DNA of 64,000 bases from contig JAJEKV010000040.1 of NCBI GenBank assembly GCA_021234155.1, positions 12,733,072-12,797,071 on the forward strand, written 5' to 3'. Below the pieces are notes generated by a model. It searched no databases. It had not been told where the DNA came from and saw nothing but the letters and a program-made list of their open reading frames with translations. The position numbers were made by a program, and so were the translations under genes. Position 1 is the stretch's first letter. Each line of letters starts with the position of its first letter. Source of the stretch: Isoetes taiwanensis. Its lineage: Eukaryota > Streptophyta > Lycopodiopsida > Isoetales > Isoetaceae. Below are positions 47,115 to 59,108 of this stretch, piece after piece.

Positions 47115-48444
47115 GCATTCATGTTCTGGTATTTTGGGGAAAGATGGAATTTTGCTTTTGTCAAGGGAGTTTTGCAAATTGTTGTCGCAGGGGAGGTTAG
47201 AAGAAATCCTTGACCACCTTCATAAGATTTCAAGTAAGTTTTTGATTTATGCAAAATCTTCGGTGTTTGCATTAAATATTCATGCTTCAAACGACTGGTT
47301 GTGTTGTTATAGAGTGCAAGCCTATAATGAAGAAAGTGATACCACCAGGCCTTCTCATTTCAAAGTGCATAGAAATGTAGCGAGTTGATTTGGCGCGCAA
47401 GTATGCCTACTTTCTCTTCTGTTCCATTAAATTTGAATATGCTCATCGAGAAAAAAAACTTTTGTAATTGCGGCTATGCTACCCTCTATCCCAATCAACC
47501 GACATGCTATAATATCATGATCCGGGAGTTTTGTGCACGCCGCGTGATTTAGAATCTGCATTCACGGTTTTCATCTAATTAGGCAACGGGATTCAGCCGG
47601 ACATGTTTAGCTACCGCACCTTGATTGATGCTTGTGGTCGTGTGGCTAAGTCAAGAGAGTCTGTATATACATTTGAGGTCACAAGGGTACTTCAAAGACA
47701 TAGTCAGCATGAGTTACTCACAATTCCTTCCAATTTTAATGCTTAGCCCATCGTGCGGGGACATTATAAAGACGGACAAAGGCCAAACGTATATGTCTAT
47801 AACAGTGCCATGAATGTGCATGCAAGCAATATTGGACATGTTTTACGGCTGTGTAAGCACATGAAGGTAACATTGAATTGAATAATGCATGAAAATTGCT
47901 TTCACTCTATGATTAAATTGCAGTTATGCATGCAGGTTTTCTTGCACAAATCAGCTCAAGGATTCAATTATATGATATAGCTATTTAGAGTTCACATATA
48001 CATGCTTATTGATGTAATGAATGTGCTATCAAACTACTTCTAAGGCTAGGATCAACATGCAGGAGTTTCAGCAGATTCAACAACTTACAACATTTTGTTG
48101 AAGTCCACATTATTCCGAGAAAGAACGTAAAACTTGCTCTACATTTATTCAAAGACATGGAGGTTGCAAAAGCTTCTGGGAATGTGAAGCCCGATATTTT
48201 TACCTACAGTACAATGATCAAAGTGCGATTTTCACTATGTATTGCTTACATACTCATTCTTTAGCTGTTTGCATTCTAATTTCAAGTACTTTTTGTGTTT
48301 TAGCTGTTCGGTGAGAAAGCATTTCAGGCATTCCATGAAATGCTGGATGCAGAATGCATTCCAAATGCCCAAACCTACAATATTTTGATTGATGCATGCA
48401 TCAAGGGGGGACAATCTGATAGAGCGTTCCGGCTGTTCAAGTGA
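47115..48444 (+). pseudogene. Decayed P-class PPR gene with retained introns
   Basis: Separate plus-strand pieces read in PPR order: REFCKLLSQGRLEEILDHL (about 47157-47233, then a gtaagt-like donor); NGIQPDMFSYRTLIDACGRV (47585-47645); RPNVYVYNSAMNVHASNIGH with HMK before gtaaca (47780-47866); VKLALHLFKDMEVAKASGN then VKPDIFTYSTMIK (48126-48222); and AFQAFHEMLDAECIPN then AQTYNILIDACIKGGQSDRA with FRLFK and a stop at 48442-48444. The closest family I recall is the P-class PPR protein typified by Arabidopsis At5g02830. One whole repeat seems to be missing between the fourth and fifth pieces and the product ends early. Such proteins stabilise or process organelle transcripts. Confidence 0.55.
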
Positions 48445-49557
48445 AGCACACTGGAAAGATTATTTGACCCATATTAATGGTGTTGAATACTGATTTCATA
48501 GACATATGCATGCAACTATACACTTGAATTGAATGCCCAATTCAAGCATTGACTCGATCAAACGATAAAAAAATGAAGGGTTTTCATCAACATTGATCTG
48601 ACGAACCATTATAAATTTTGAACACCCAATTGACGAGTTCTGAGTTCTGAGTTGTTGGAACATCAAATTCGACCGTGATAGAGCCATTCGCGGTTGCACC
48701 TTCTGCTAGCAAGATAAGTGTATCCACGTGGCTACGTGGTCATCTTACTGGGGCATACGCTTGCATCTATACTGCATGCCTAGGAACATCAATCTCCTTA
48801 CGAAACAATGTATGCATAATTTTATAATCCGTACTTTGTGGATCCGCGTCTTCATATGCCATTATTCTCTACCTTTCCATGAATCATACCTCAATTCAAG
48901 TAGAAATAGCTATAAAATATCGGGTCAACATTCAATACCTTCACCACCATTGTCGAAACCTACACTTCTAAAGTGATCTCCCTTTCATAAGCTGGGGTAC
49001 TCATAATCCAGTTTCCATATTACTATACTACCTCTCTAACGTGGTCTATGGCAAATATTCATATATCACTTCTCCCTCATCTGTATGGTGCTATATCCAG
49101 TCTCCTTCTACGTTGAATGGCAATACATATGCCTCATGATAAATCAATCCTCGTAATTATTAAACCCAATGATTCAATGGGATAACAAAAAAATCGGCAT
49201 ATCAATTCTCTCGACCATCGTTCCAAAATAAGGATACCTTATCACTCCTTATTCCCAACGTTCAGCACTTCTACTTCAAGCAAGAGTCCAGGATCTGCTC
49301 AACCATCATTATATAACAGACTTGAGAAGGACCAGGCATGCTTTCAATGCTTCCGCTGTCGACACCGTAGTCACAACTACCCTTCTGTGATACAGGAAGA
49401 TCGGATGGCCACATCATCGGTGGACAACGATCCAGGCGGCATCAACTTAACGGTACCCCATAGAATGTATCTGTGCGATCTAAATATAAGAATCTCTACA
49501 TGTCTGATCAATTTATACATATAACAAATGAATTAATATGTCTACACATGTGAATCT
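48445..49557. other. No recognisable gene
   Basis: About 1.1 kb, average composition, frames below 85 codons without motifs. It borders the 3' end of the L1 LINE. Confidence 0.4.
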
Positions 49558-51215
49558 TTTTTTTTTTTTTTTGATGAACGTGGACCTTTATTACTCAAAA
49601 GAATACAAAGAGTACATGGGGGACTTAAAACCCAGTGGAGAAGATGTCCACTAGAGCAACACTACCCACCACATACATAAGAAAAGCAAAGAATACATAT
49701 CACCATGAGCACAACTGTTTGCTATGAGTAAGTCTGAACCTGCAGATATCGCTCCCAAATGACACTTTTGACGTCCTCCTTTAAGGAAGAACACTTGTAT
49801 ACCTTTACAATGCGACTACGAACATCGCTAAGCACGTGCGTATCTGAAAAGACCTGTCCCTCGAAGATGAGGAGATTTCGTCTCTTCCAGATGGACCAGA
49901 TGATCCAAGCAGATGCTAATCCTCTTTGCCAACTTGTCCCAAGAACTAGGATAGACCGATAGTAGGACCTGCTGACTATTCAAGTCACAATGGAAAAGGC
50001 TTAAAAAGCCACTGCCAAGCAAGTCGAGCATGGTGACACAAGAAAAAGCAGTGCTCAATTGTCCCATTCCTCTGCATGCAAAGAGGGCAGATCACAGAGA
50101 CTTCTGGACGAAATCGATGAACAACACTGTTTACCCGCACGCATCTATGAATGATCTGCCACCATAAAATAGATAGCTTAGGATGGAGCAATTTATCCCA
50201 TACCCATCGCCAGACTGCTTTTCGATGAGGCCCAGGGATAGCCAAACGCCACTTTGGCGATGGAGGCAACACTTCAGGATGAAGCAGGACCACATACATC
50301 GAGTGCACCAGGTGCTCCTCCTTAACACTGCTATGAACCACCCAGAGCTGGGGAGCCACATCTTGTGGGTGTGGAGGAAGTGTAGCAGCTACTTTTTCCC
50401 AAATGCCACGGTCCCACCGAAGGAGGAGGAACTTCAATTTGAACTCAACAATCTTGTCTCATTATACCATGCAGACACCGTGAGCACACCCGCTGCACGC
50501 CACCGATGTTGCGTCAATGGATGGACAAAAGAGACCAGGGGACACTCTGCCTGGCCGGCACCCAAAGGGATCCACCAGCAACTGGCTGTAGGATCTGTGT
50601 GGGCCATTGGATGGAACTGAAACAAAGTGCGCACAGTCTCCCAAGCAGCTAGCAACCCCTTGAGGAAAGGAGATGCATTAGGATATGGAGAAAGTGGATA
50701 GAATAATGCCCATGGGAGGAGTGGCTTAATGGATGGAGAGCCAAAGGAAATGCACATCTGTAAAGACTGGTAAATACGCAGACCTGGAGAATTATCAGCA
50801 TTCTTTAGAATCTGCCATATGAACTTAGAAATCAGCACCTTGCTCTGGAGAAAAAAAAGAATCATCCCCAGCCCCCCACAAAGTTTGGGCATAATGCACT
50901 TCGTCCAACTAATTTTAACATCAGCTCCTTCTTCAGTGCCACCCCAGATAAAGTTCCTGGCAGTACGAACAATGAGCTGCATCTTTCTCTGGGGTGCCAG
51001 CAAGATGGATGCCATGTAGACATGTGTACCACTCAGAACTGACTTTGCCACAGTTACACGACCAGCCATGGATAACTTAGCCGTGGACCACCAAAACAAA
51101 TGCCTTTCTAACCCCTTAATAACACGCATCTCCAGATGAGAGGTGTATACCAACTGAAATGCCCATAAGCCTAGTTGCCTTCCCATGAGAAAGAACCTTC
51201 CATGGAAATGCAACC
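49558..51215 (-). mobile_element. 5'-truncated L1-type LINE with zf-RVT domain
   Basis: The plus-strand T-run at 49558-49573 is the poly(A) tail; on the minus strand AATAAA-type sequence (gagtaataaagg) lies about 20 bases upstream. The minus-strand frame 51213-50434 covers the post-RT part (HLFWWSTAKLSMAGRVTVAK, ARNFIWGGTEEGADVKISW, PKLCGGLGM). A second frame (50437-49985) holds the zf-RVT domain: VWDKLLHPKLSILWWQIIHR, then CPLCMQRNGTIEHCFFLC (CxxC...HxxxxC). The two frames overlap by four bases, so a single frameshift separates them. The endonuclease and RT catalytic parts are missing, which is normal for 5' truncation. It is the same family as the fragment at 16660-17340. Confidence 0.85.
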
Positions 51216-52770
51216 ATAGAAGACGGCACTGGAGAGTCTAGGGCATGCCACATTATTCAAGATACACCGGGGAGGCAAGAAACCTGACTGTATGGATCTA
51301 AACTATGATTAAGAGAAACAATCTGGATCAGGAAAGATGCGAGATAGTCAAAAGAAAAAAGGTATTTCAAAATATAGCGGAACGAATAACGAGAGTTATG
51401 AATAACAAATGATGAAGAACGTCTATGTGTAATAATTAATGTTAAAGTACATATATATGCAGTGTTTCAACAGATTACAGGTTCATGCTGCGATACAAAG
51501 GTCATCGAACTATCAACATAACCTTTTGATTTGTGATTTCGGGAAGGTCTGCATCTACTGTTGCGAGAAGAACCCCGTCGATTTTCTGTGCAAGGCATAT
51601 ATTGGGAGAAATCTGGAAAAGGTTAAAAAGATCGGGGAACCGTCCTCGGAAAAGAAGCCAAAAAATTAGTCCGCTCAGGAAAAAGGGGATGTGGGCCTTC
51701 CTTTTCGGTCATATCTTTTTGTTTTAATCTCTTCTGTTTTTCTTTTTGGTTTAAAATTATCCTTTGATCAATCTGTTTAGATCCGACAATGATATCAAGT
51801 TTTGGGAGGCCGCCAAGGATAGATAATTTGTGACAGCTTTTGGCTGGAAAAAGCTCAGTGCAGATAATCCCGATCAGAAGGGATATAATTTTTGTCTGAA
51901 AAATCTTTTGTCTGAAAAATCGAATATGTGTAAGAATGGCTAAAAAGGCCAGGAAATGTATCTGAGAGAAACATTTTTCCCTTTGAATAGAATATAGAAT
52001 TATGCAGTAAGTATAACTTCGTATATTTTACATAGTAGCTGTGCCTCGGTGTGGATCACTCTCCACCTAGAATAAGAACGTCGCTGTCCTTATCTATATC
52101 TCGGAAACCAACATAATAGAATCAAATTAGTGAACTAATGGTTATAACTAAGTATATCCCCATACATCTCGGAGGGGACTATATGAAACCATATAGGGTG
52201 GTACATGGGGATTTCGGGAAAGGTACCTAAAAGTTCAGTTAGGCATGCCAACATTTCAGCAAAAAAGGGCTGACTGGCTTGACGCAAAACTATTATACAA
52301 ACGGCTCCATCTCAGTAACAGGCACAAACTGGACGACCAACGAGATGCCAAAAATTGAACATATGGTAACATTTCTATGCGACGACTGTGAGGTATGCCC
52401 GAATAGGGGACAAAATGGTGTATACTTAAGATTTAATAATTGACACCTATACGTGAGTAAATACAGGTACAAAAATTAAGAGGATGCACATAGCAGGTTG
52501 GCAGAAATATGACCGAAAGAAAGGAAGGGCGAATGGGTAATAGGGCAACAACTCCGTAGGTGGGGGACCCACATAGGGGCAAAAGATAAGAAAGAAAACA
52601 ACATGACAAGGCGTGTAAATGTACTATAAATGATTGACCGAGGTAAGTATATGATATGATAGATACGTGGAAGCGACCCAGTAAAAGGGAAATGGAGAAG
52701 TTGGGCGGGTACGTCAACCTCGCTTAACCCAGGAGATGCAACAACCACAAAGGAGGAATGAACAGAAACC
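51216..52770. other. No recognisable gene
   Basis: AT-rich DNA to about 52400, then a purine-rich plus strand that is probably the 5' region of LINE D. No motif in any frame. Confidence 0.4.
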
Positions 52771-53399
52771 GGATAAATACGTGGTCCAGGAGTAGATGGT
52801 GCAAAGGGTGGAAGGCTAAGCTATGGGACAGAGAGACGGGTGTCTCCGCCATACACCAGGACAAAGTGGGAAAATAACTCACCGGCTGGTGCCGACTGCT
52901 AAGCAACAGACACCAGCTTACCCGGCCCATAAAATGGAAACAAAAAATGGACGTGGAAAGACAGAGGTTGCTAAGTACGGGATAGTGGGAGGCAACTCCC
53001 CGACCGTACACCAGGATAGTGAGGATCCAATCCTCCAGTTGGTGCACCAAAGTCATAAAAACCCACGGCCAAAAAAGGATACAACGAGAACAAAACTGTT
53101 CATATGGTGCCGGAAATCACGGAATCCTGGGAATTGAATACAAATCTAAGGGTCAGCCAAAAGACGCCGATAGTAAAGAGCGGACACAAACACCCAATAG
53201 TCGTATCTTGGATGGGATAATCCGAAATTTGAAATTCAAAAACCGGAAGGATAGAGGGGGGGAAACGCCCGAACGGCTACATAAGTGAACACGATATAGT
53301 AAGCCCATGGAAGAGAAACAGAAATAGGAAAACAGAGAAGAGAGTGCACGGCGGAAAGGAACTGGCGGGCTGGTATAGCCACATCAATAGAAGGAGGTA

Positions 53400-54318
53400 T
53401 GGCTAGTCAAACAGAACGGGGGGGGGGGGCAAGGGGAAGAACTCAAACAAGATCTTGCAAGACTTCTTGGCTCGGGCCAAGTAAGACCGAGACCGTGGTG
53501 CCAAGGATGGAGGCGCCAACACACCGCGTTTTGCGGTGCAACGTAACAAAGAAGCGATAGGGAAAGTGGAAGAGCGGTGGCAGTGTGGTGGAAGAGAGTA
53601 AGAGGAAATTCGGAAGAGGATGGAGGAGGTGGAGAAAGAAAAAGCGGAGATCATACAAAGGTTGGTGGTTTTAGAAAAGAAACAAATAGATTTAGATGCG
53701 TGGCAGAGTTTTGATAGGATTAAACCGCACATAGTGGAATTCAAAGAACAGGAAAGGATAAAGCATGATGTAAGATTGATAGGGGTAGCCGAAAAGGCCT
53801 AACGAAGACACGCTTTCGCGGTCAATCGCGAGAAATAATGGAGAATGTCTTTCAGAACACAGAATGTGATAGTGAAAGCAACCGGCAAGCGCTTTGAGAG
53901 GGAGGGGCGACATATAAATGTAACAATGAGGGACCCGGGCAGCCAAGGAAAGAATCATTCACGCAGGTTCAAACTAAGGAATGGACTCAAAATACAAGAG
54001 GCCTTAACACCCATGCAGAGACAGTGGGTTACAGAGGGAATCGGGCGAAAGTCAGAGAACCGAGCCGCAAGGGAGTATGTTGTGGGTAAAGAATGGGAAA
54101 CTCAGACTTCAAAAGAGGCCGAGAGAACACAATCGCAAGAACCGACAAAGACAGTGGAGATGGGATGGACCCACAGTGATCCGAGGGGGAGACGGGCACC
54201 ACTTAAACGGAGGGGCGACAAGAGGACAGGGACAAAAGGGAAACAGATAAGGGAGATAGCATCATCCGGCAATAGAACGGGAAGCAGCCCCCAAGATTCT
54301 AACACAAACACAAAATAG
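53400..54318 (+). pseudogene. LINE D ORF1, broken
   Basis: The frame 53620-53802 has a coiled-coil-like start (EEVEKEKAEIIQRLVVLEKK) followed by KHDVRLIGVAEKA, the first strand of the RRM-type domain. The next frame (53845-54318) has NVIVKATGKRFEREGRHINV, then LRNGLKIQEALTPMQRQWVT, matching the LKGT...DLTP part of the LINE C ORF1, and a hydrophilic Lys/Arg/Glu/Ser tail. A frameshift lies near 53800. Confidence 0.6.
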
Positions 54319-54499
54319 GGTAGGGGGGAAACTGAAAAGAGGTCGGAAGGGACCTAGATCAGAACATAAACCGACAAGGGGAAAGAGGAGGGGATCAGTG
54401 GAGCAAGAACGAGGGGACAGCTTGAGGAAGGGACACGACTAGAGCAAAGCCAGGGAGGCAGGGGAGTACGAAAAGGAAGGAAGAAGTAACGCCTGTAAT

Positions 54500-55300
54500 C
54501 GGAATTGTACGGGATACCCTTGGGATGATGGAGAATGCCTACATACGAAGCACCAGACCAGGATATCATATGCCCGGTAGAGACATGGGAACACAAAGAC
54601 AAAAGAGGCTACCAGAGGAACCGGGTTACACATTGTTCACGCGGTTGGAGAGAAAAGAACTATAAAATAGGAAGAGGAAGTGCAGGGCTAGCTTGCTACA
54701 TTAGGAATAGCAAGTGTCAAAAAGCATGTATTTTGGAAAATGGCATTAATAAAAGATACATGCTTATAAATATTGTGTTGATTGATTACGTAGAAACCTA
54801 TATTTGCTAATAGTATACTATCCACCCCAATGTGATAAACCGAACTATTAAGCAGGGGAGAGATTGCCATGAAACACAGTGGATAAGGGAATGTTGATCA
54901 TAGTAGGAGATATTAACGCAAGGACGGACGGAGCAAAGCGCAAAAGCAGGATAGACAACCAGAGTGGGCAAGTGGACACACAAAGTAGGAAGAGGGGAAG
55001 AATGGCAACGACACGAGATCTAAATGGAGATGACAAATGAGAGGAGAAACATTAATAGAGGTATGTACAGCTATAGATACAATTATATGTAATGGTCTAA
55101 GAAGATGGGGGCTTGTGCCACCATCACAAGCACAAACGCCACGGGAGCAAAGATAGTGGACTATGTGATAGCAAATGAGGAAGCAATAAAAGAAATCGAA
55201 AAGATGGAGTTAGGGGAGGGCCGCTAGGAAGGAGGGAGGGACAACCAACCCATACCGCCGTGATGAATGTGGCAAGGGAAGCAATGTAAGATCAGCAAGG
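54500..55300 (+). pseudogene. LINE D endonuclease remains
   Basis: The frame 54535-54810 reads DQDIICPVETWEHKDKRGYQ, the Glu-containing motif, then GRGSAGLACYIRNSKCQK. Near 54890 an altered GDINARTDGAKRKS motif is readable in another frame. Near 55150 comes AKIVDYVIANEEAIKEIEK, the usual region before the final Asp-His. Many stops. Confidence 0.6.
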
Positions 55301-55871
55301 AAGAGGCAAACAGCAAAAAATTACAGGTTAAATCTTCGTGGAAAACAGAGTGGGAACATTCATAAAATGGTAAAAAAAGAAAATAAAGGAAAAGGAATGG
55401 GGCGAGGAATGGAGGACAAAGGGAATGACATGAATGACATCTTGGAAGAAGCGGCTAAAATGGCATTTGGGAGGAGAGAAAGAGGAAGGAGGGCTATAGC
55501 ATTTTCAAGGTCAAGATGGTTTTGACGAAGTGTGCATAGAACAAATCAAGGAGAGCAAACAGCAAAAAGGGACCGAGGCATACCAAGAGGAACGCGGAAA
55601 AATACGTGAAAAAATCGAAAAGGAGGAAAGCTCGGGACCAAGAATCACCAAGTGGGGATTGGCCAAGATCTCAAAAAGAGACCTAAGGTATTCTGGAACA
55701 ATATGAAAAAAGGATAAAAAACGAAAGCTGGTACAGTAGCGAGTGAGGAGGGGAGAAGAATGGAAATAGAAATAGACTGGACAAGATACCGAACGCCTCA
55801 GACAAAACGTGGGCTGCACCAATCATGGCCCCCCGTAAGGTAGACACAAACCTCCCTTCTCCGAGGAAGAG

Positions 55872-56849
55872 GTGACATGGGCACTAAACAAAATGGCAAA
55901 CAATAAGGCTCCGGATCTATATGGGCTAACAACGGAGATGTTGAAATGCGTAGGAACAGAGATAGTAGGGATCATAACAGCAATATTCAATGAGGTAGTG
56001 CATTCAGGCCTACCGGAAAGATGGCAGTTTAATAGGGTAATCCCGCTCCATAAAGGAGGAAACAAAGAAGAACCGAGTAATTACAGGACTATTATGGTCA
56101 GTTCAGTATTCGCGAAATGGTTCGGGAAAACCTTGGATCAGAAACTGAAATCATGGGCAGAAGCAGGGAAGCTCAGAGCACAAGGCCAAGCCGGTTTTCG
56201 ACCAGAGTACTCGACTACAGACCATTTGGTGACCCTAAGGATAATGATAGAGCAAACAAGGGAAAGTAACAAGAAGATCATATGTTGCTTCGTGGACTTC
56301 CTTCGACACAGTGCCTAGAGATAAACTTCTCCTGAGATTAAAAGGACTAAGAGCACCAGAAGGGTTAGTAGGATCAATTGCAAGGCTATATCAAAAGGTA
56401 TATGCCAAAACAGAAGGAGAAGGAGAAGCCATAGAATGCGACACAGGAGTAAAGCAAGGATGTCCACTATCACCCACACTATTTGGGATATATATAGATG
56501 CCCTACAGGAATTTGTCATCGAGAGACGGGGAGACAGTAAAGCACCAATGATAGGGAAAACAAAAGTCCCAATAATGCTATATGCGGATGATTTAGGTAT
56601 ATGGCGACCAAAGCCAAAGGGATGCACAGAATGCTAGAGATACTAGAAGAATTTTGCGCGGAGACAGGACTGACAGTCAACCTGGAAAAAACAAAAATAG
56701 TGACTTTCGGTACAAAGATAAAACACAGGCCATTTAGATACAAGGGGAAGGAACTAGAAGAAGCCGCAGGGTACAGATATCTGGGATACGACACACATGG
56801 AGGGGGGAAGTGGTCAAAAGGAGCGGTACCAGATTCCAAGCAGCAATAG
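55872..56849 (+). pseudogene. LINE D reverse transcriptase, lightly broken
   Basis: 55872-56318 has MANNKAPDLYGLTTEMLKCV, FNRVIPLHKGGNKEEPSNYR, AQGQAGFRPEYSTTDHLVTL and CFVDF; one frame change follows before DTVPRDKLL. 56311-56637 has GVKQGCPLSPTLFGIYIDAL and PIMLYADDLGIW with the YADD motif. 56601-56849 has FCAETGLTVNLEKTKIVTFG and GYRYLGYDTHGG. Two or three single-base changes separate the pieces. Confidence 0.85.
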
Positions 56850-57757
56850 GCAATTATTACGTCATGATGAATTATTGCAACAACAATAGGATCACCAACT
56901 GGGAAATCAAAGCATATCTATTTAGCACAATAGTAGCATCAACACAGTTGTACGGATGTGAGACATGGGGACCGGGCCTTTCAGAGAAGAAATGGGAAAA
57001 ACAAGAAGGCATATTGAGACAGTGGCACGGACAGGAATTTCAGGTGAAGACAGGTACATCATTAGCAACAATCTTATATGAGACAGGAGAAAAGCCAATG
57101 GAAGTGAGGGCATGGGAAAGAACAATTAGGTATCTATTAAAGGACAACAGTTATGGGAAAGAGGACAAACTGTCATCGCTAGCGATAGATGAATCAGCAA
57201 AACAGCATATAACAGCAGGCAAGGGATGGTTTAACGAATTGGCGAAGTGGACGGCAAGTATGGGGATGCAACTAAGTCAGATTATACAAGCGGACGGATG
57301 GGACGAAGAATGGACCGGCAGAGCAATGAGGAGCTGGCTGGCACGATACACAGGGCCTAAGGCAAACTGGCTATTAGGAACCTTCAATCCAGGGGGTCAG
57401 ATAGGACATATCACGTACAAAAGCAGCATGTTGAATAAGAGTAACAGGGGAACGCTGGCCAGATTCAGGATGGGGAGCCACGACCTCCGAATTGAGAAAG
57501 ATAGATGGAGGAAAATAGACAGGGCAGAGCGAATATGTCGAATATGTGACGCAGGGAAAATAGAAGACGAAGAGCACATGGTAAAAGAGTGCCCGGTCTA
57601 CACCGACATAAGGTCCAAATTTAACAAGGTCAGGTGGGACCTCCCACTCCCAGCACTGATGGACAAAGAAGAGACACTCACAGATGTAGCGAAAGCTATA
57701 AAAGAAATGATAATAAGACACCGGGGGGTGCACAAAGAGAGAGGGCTAATAATCTGA
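56810..57757 (+). CDS. LINE D C-terminal frame with zinc motif (315 codons)
   Basis: An uninterrupted frame covers the thumb and linker (AYLFSTIVASTQLYGCETWG, QEGILRQWHGQEFQVKTGTS), a middle part with RAMRSWLARYTGPKANWLLG, then RFRMGSHDLRIEKDRWRKID and CRICDAGKIEDEEHMVKEC with Cx2C...Hx4C spacing, and an end GVHKERGLII before the stop. It is open over almost a kilobase, which suggests that LINE D is younger than LINE A or the C-family fragment. It is not a stand-alone gene: it is the 3' part of the RT reading frame and overlaps the end of the preceding frame by about 40 bp. Confidence 0.7.
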   Translation: MVKRSGTRFQAAIGNYYVMMNYCNNNRITNWEIKAYLFSTIVASTQLYGCETWGPGLSEKKWEKQEGILRQWHGQEFQVKTGTSLATILYETGEKPMEVRAWERTIRYLLKDNSYGKEDKLSSLAIDESAKQHITAGKGWFNELAKWTASMGMQLSQIIQADGWDEEWTGRAMRSWLARYTGPKANWLLGTFNPGGQIGHITYKSSMLNKSNRGTLARFRMGSHDLRIEKDRWRKIDRAERICRICDAGKIEDEEHMVKECPVYTDIRSKFNKVRWDLPLPALMDKEETLTDVAKAIKEMIIRHRGVHKERGLII

Positions 57758-57981
57758 GAAGCACGGATGCCCACAAAGCACAGTTCAAAACTGTTTATAG
57801 CGATGCATTGTGTATGGCCAAGAAGCCAGATATAAGCACGATGCGGGTAATATAAAGAACAAGAGAAGCCCGCTAGATGGCTACATAAAACCTATGCGTC
57901 TGTTTGCTGGCAGCACCCTTTGGGAGCTCGCAGGATGCTACACAAGTCCGGGGGCCTCACGGCCTGAGGGACGTTAATGTA

Positions 57982-58001
57982 TATTCTATTCTATTCTATT
58001 C
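57982..58001. repeat. (TATTC)4 tail of LINE D
   Basis: Four perfect units followed by tatatag; same unit and strand as in LINE C. Confidence 0.85.
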
Positions 58002-58689
58002 TATATAGAAATGTGAGATATAATGCACTATATAATTGTATTAAAGGATAAGTATAAATCTGATGGGCATGTAAAACACTGAGGATAGCATTATATGAGT
58101 TGTTAGAACTGTAACGAAATAAGAAAACAAAAACTTGATACAAAATTAAATTAGGGCTGACTGTAATAAAACGAATTGTAAAGTGAAGGAAGAATATTAT
58201 AAACACATACATAGAAATTAATATGATTAGAATGAGTTTGTACTAAACGGTCCAAAAATTATAAGTGTGTATTATATTAAAAGAAGAAATAGAAGACATC
58301 TATGTCTATGTCCGTGTATAATATATAATCACCTTCATGTGTGTGAATAAAGAATGATTTCTAAATTAGGTATACTGTGATATAGTGTCACTACAATGTA
58401 TAAGAGCATAACGTGATTGACTACTATAGTAATGAGTGGTATGGATCGATCAATATAGTGGAATAAACAACTTAGTAGTCATGGACTACCGTTCAACTCT
58501 CACACAGTTATAAATTGCACATTACGCGTCATTTCAAACTTGTTCTTTGAACATGACACCTTTTGTGGGACTTATAATTTCGCGTTATCTCTTAAAGGTG
58601 GGGAGACTTGCCTCCGATATGCCATGTGTTGGCTCAAAGTAAGAACAATCTTGATGCTGAGGACAACATCATTTTTAAGGTGGAGAGAA
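58002..58689. other. No recognisable gene
   Basis: AT-rich DNA, frames of 73 codons or less, no motif. Confidence 0.4.
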
Positions 58690-59108
58690 TGTGACATTCC
58701 ATGTATTTATATGCCTTTTTAGGTATAAATATATGACACATCACTATGAATAATTAATGGTGCATTAATTATTCATAAACCAAGGTTAGCTATGTTAACT
58801 CATTAATTATTAAGGTGGAAACCTAACCCTAAACCCTAATTCGAATTTAGGGCTTAACCTAATATTAAAATGGGTTAAAATGCTAAATTAGTTAATATTG
58901 ACCAATCTAGAGCTGCCACCTGGCACAAATCGATTGGGCAAGGCAAGCTTGCCAACTTGGGACACCTAAATTGGGTGGGGTTTTACACCCCCATTTGCTC
59001 CAATTCGAATTGGGGGCTGGGGAGGTTGGTGGAGGAGGAGGTGCTATTCAACCCTGTTCCAGCCAGAAGGATGGAGAACCAGAGAGATAGTGGATCTAGC
59101 TATGATCC
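58690..59108 (+). repeat. Truncated copy of the TGTGAC-ended element (left part)
   Basis: TGTGACATTCCATGTATTTA at 58690 starts a ~420-bp stretch that recurs at 60198-60600 with over 90 % agreement by eye, up to gatctag(c/t)(c/t)atgatcc. Included is the phrase ggtggaaacctaaccctaa, with seven extra bases in this copy. Two copies of the same left half 1.5 kb apart, both in or beside the gypsy element, are best read as two insertions, this one truncated. Confidence 0.75.

Larger units (their letters stand above)
52770..58001 (+). mobile_element. LINE D: purine-rich APE-type LINE with (TATTC)n tail
   Basis: ORF1, endonuclease, RT and C-terminal parts follow one another on the plus strand, and four TATTC units close the element at 57982-58001. 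The sense strand is unusually rich in A and G and poor in T through about 5 kb. The 5' limit is a guess from where this bias begins. Frames are broken in ORF1 and the endonuclease but the C-terminal frame is long (315 codons). Its parts are listed separately. Confidence 0.75.
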
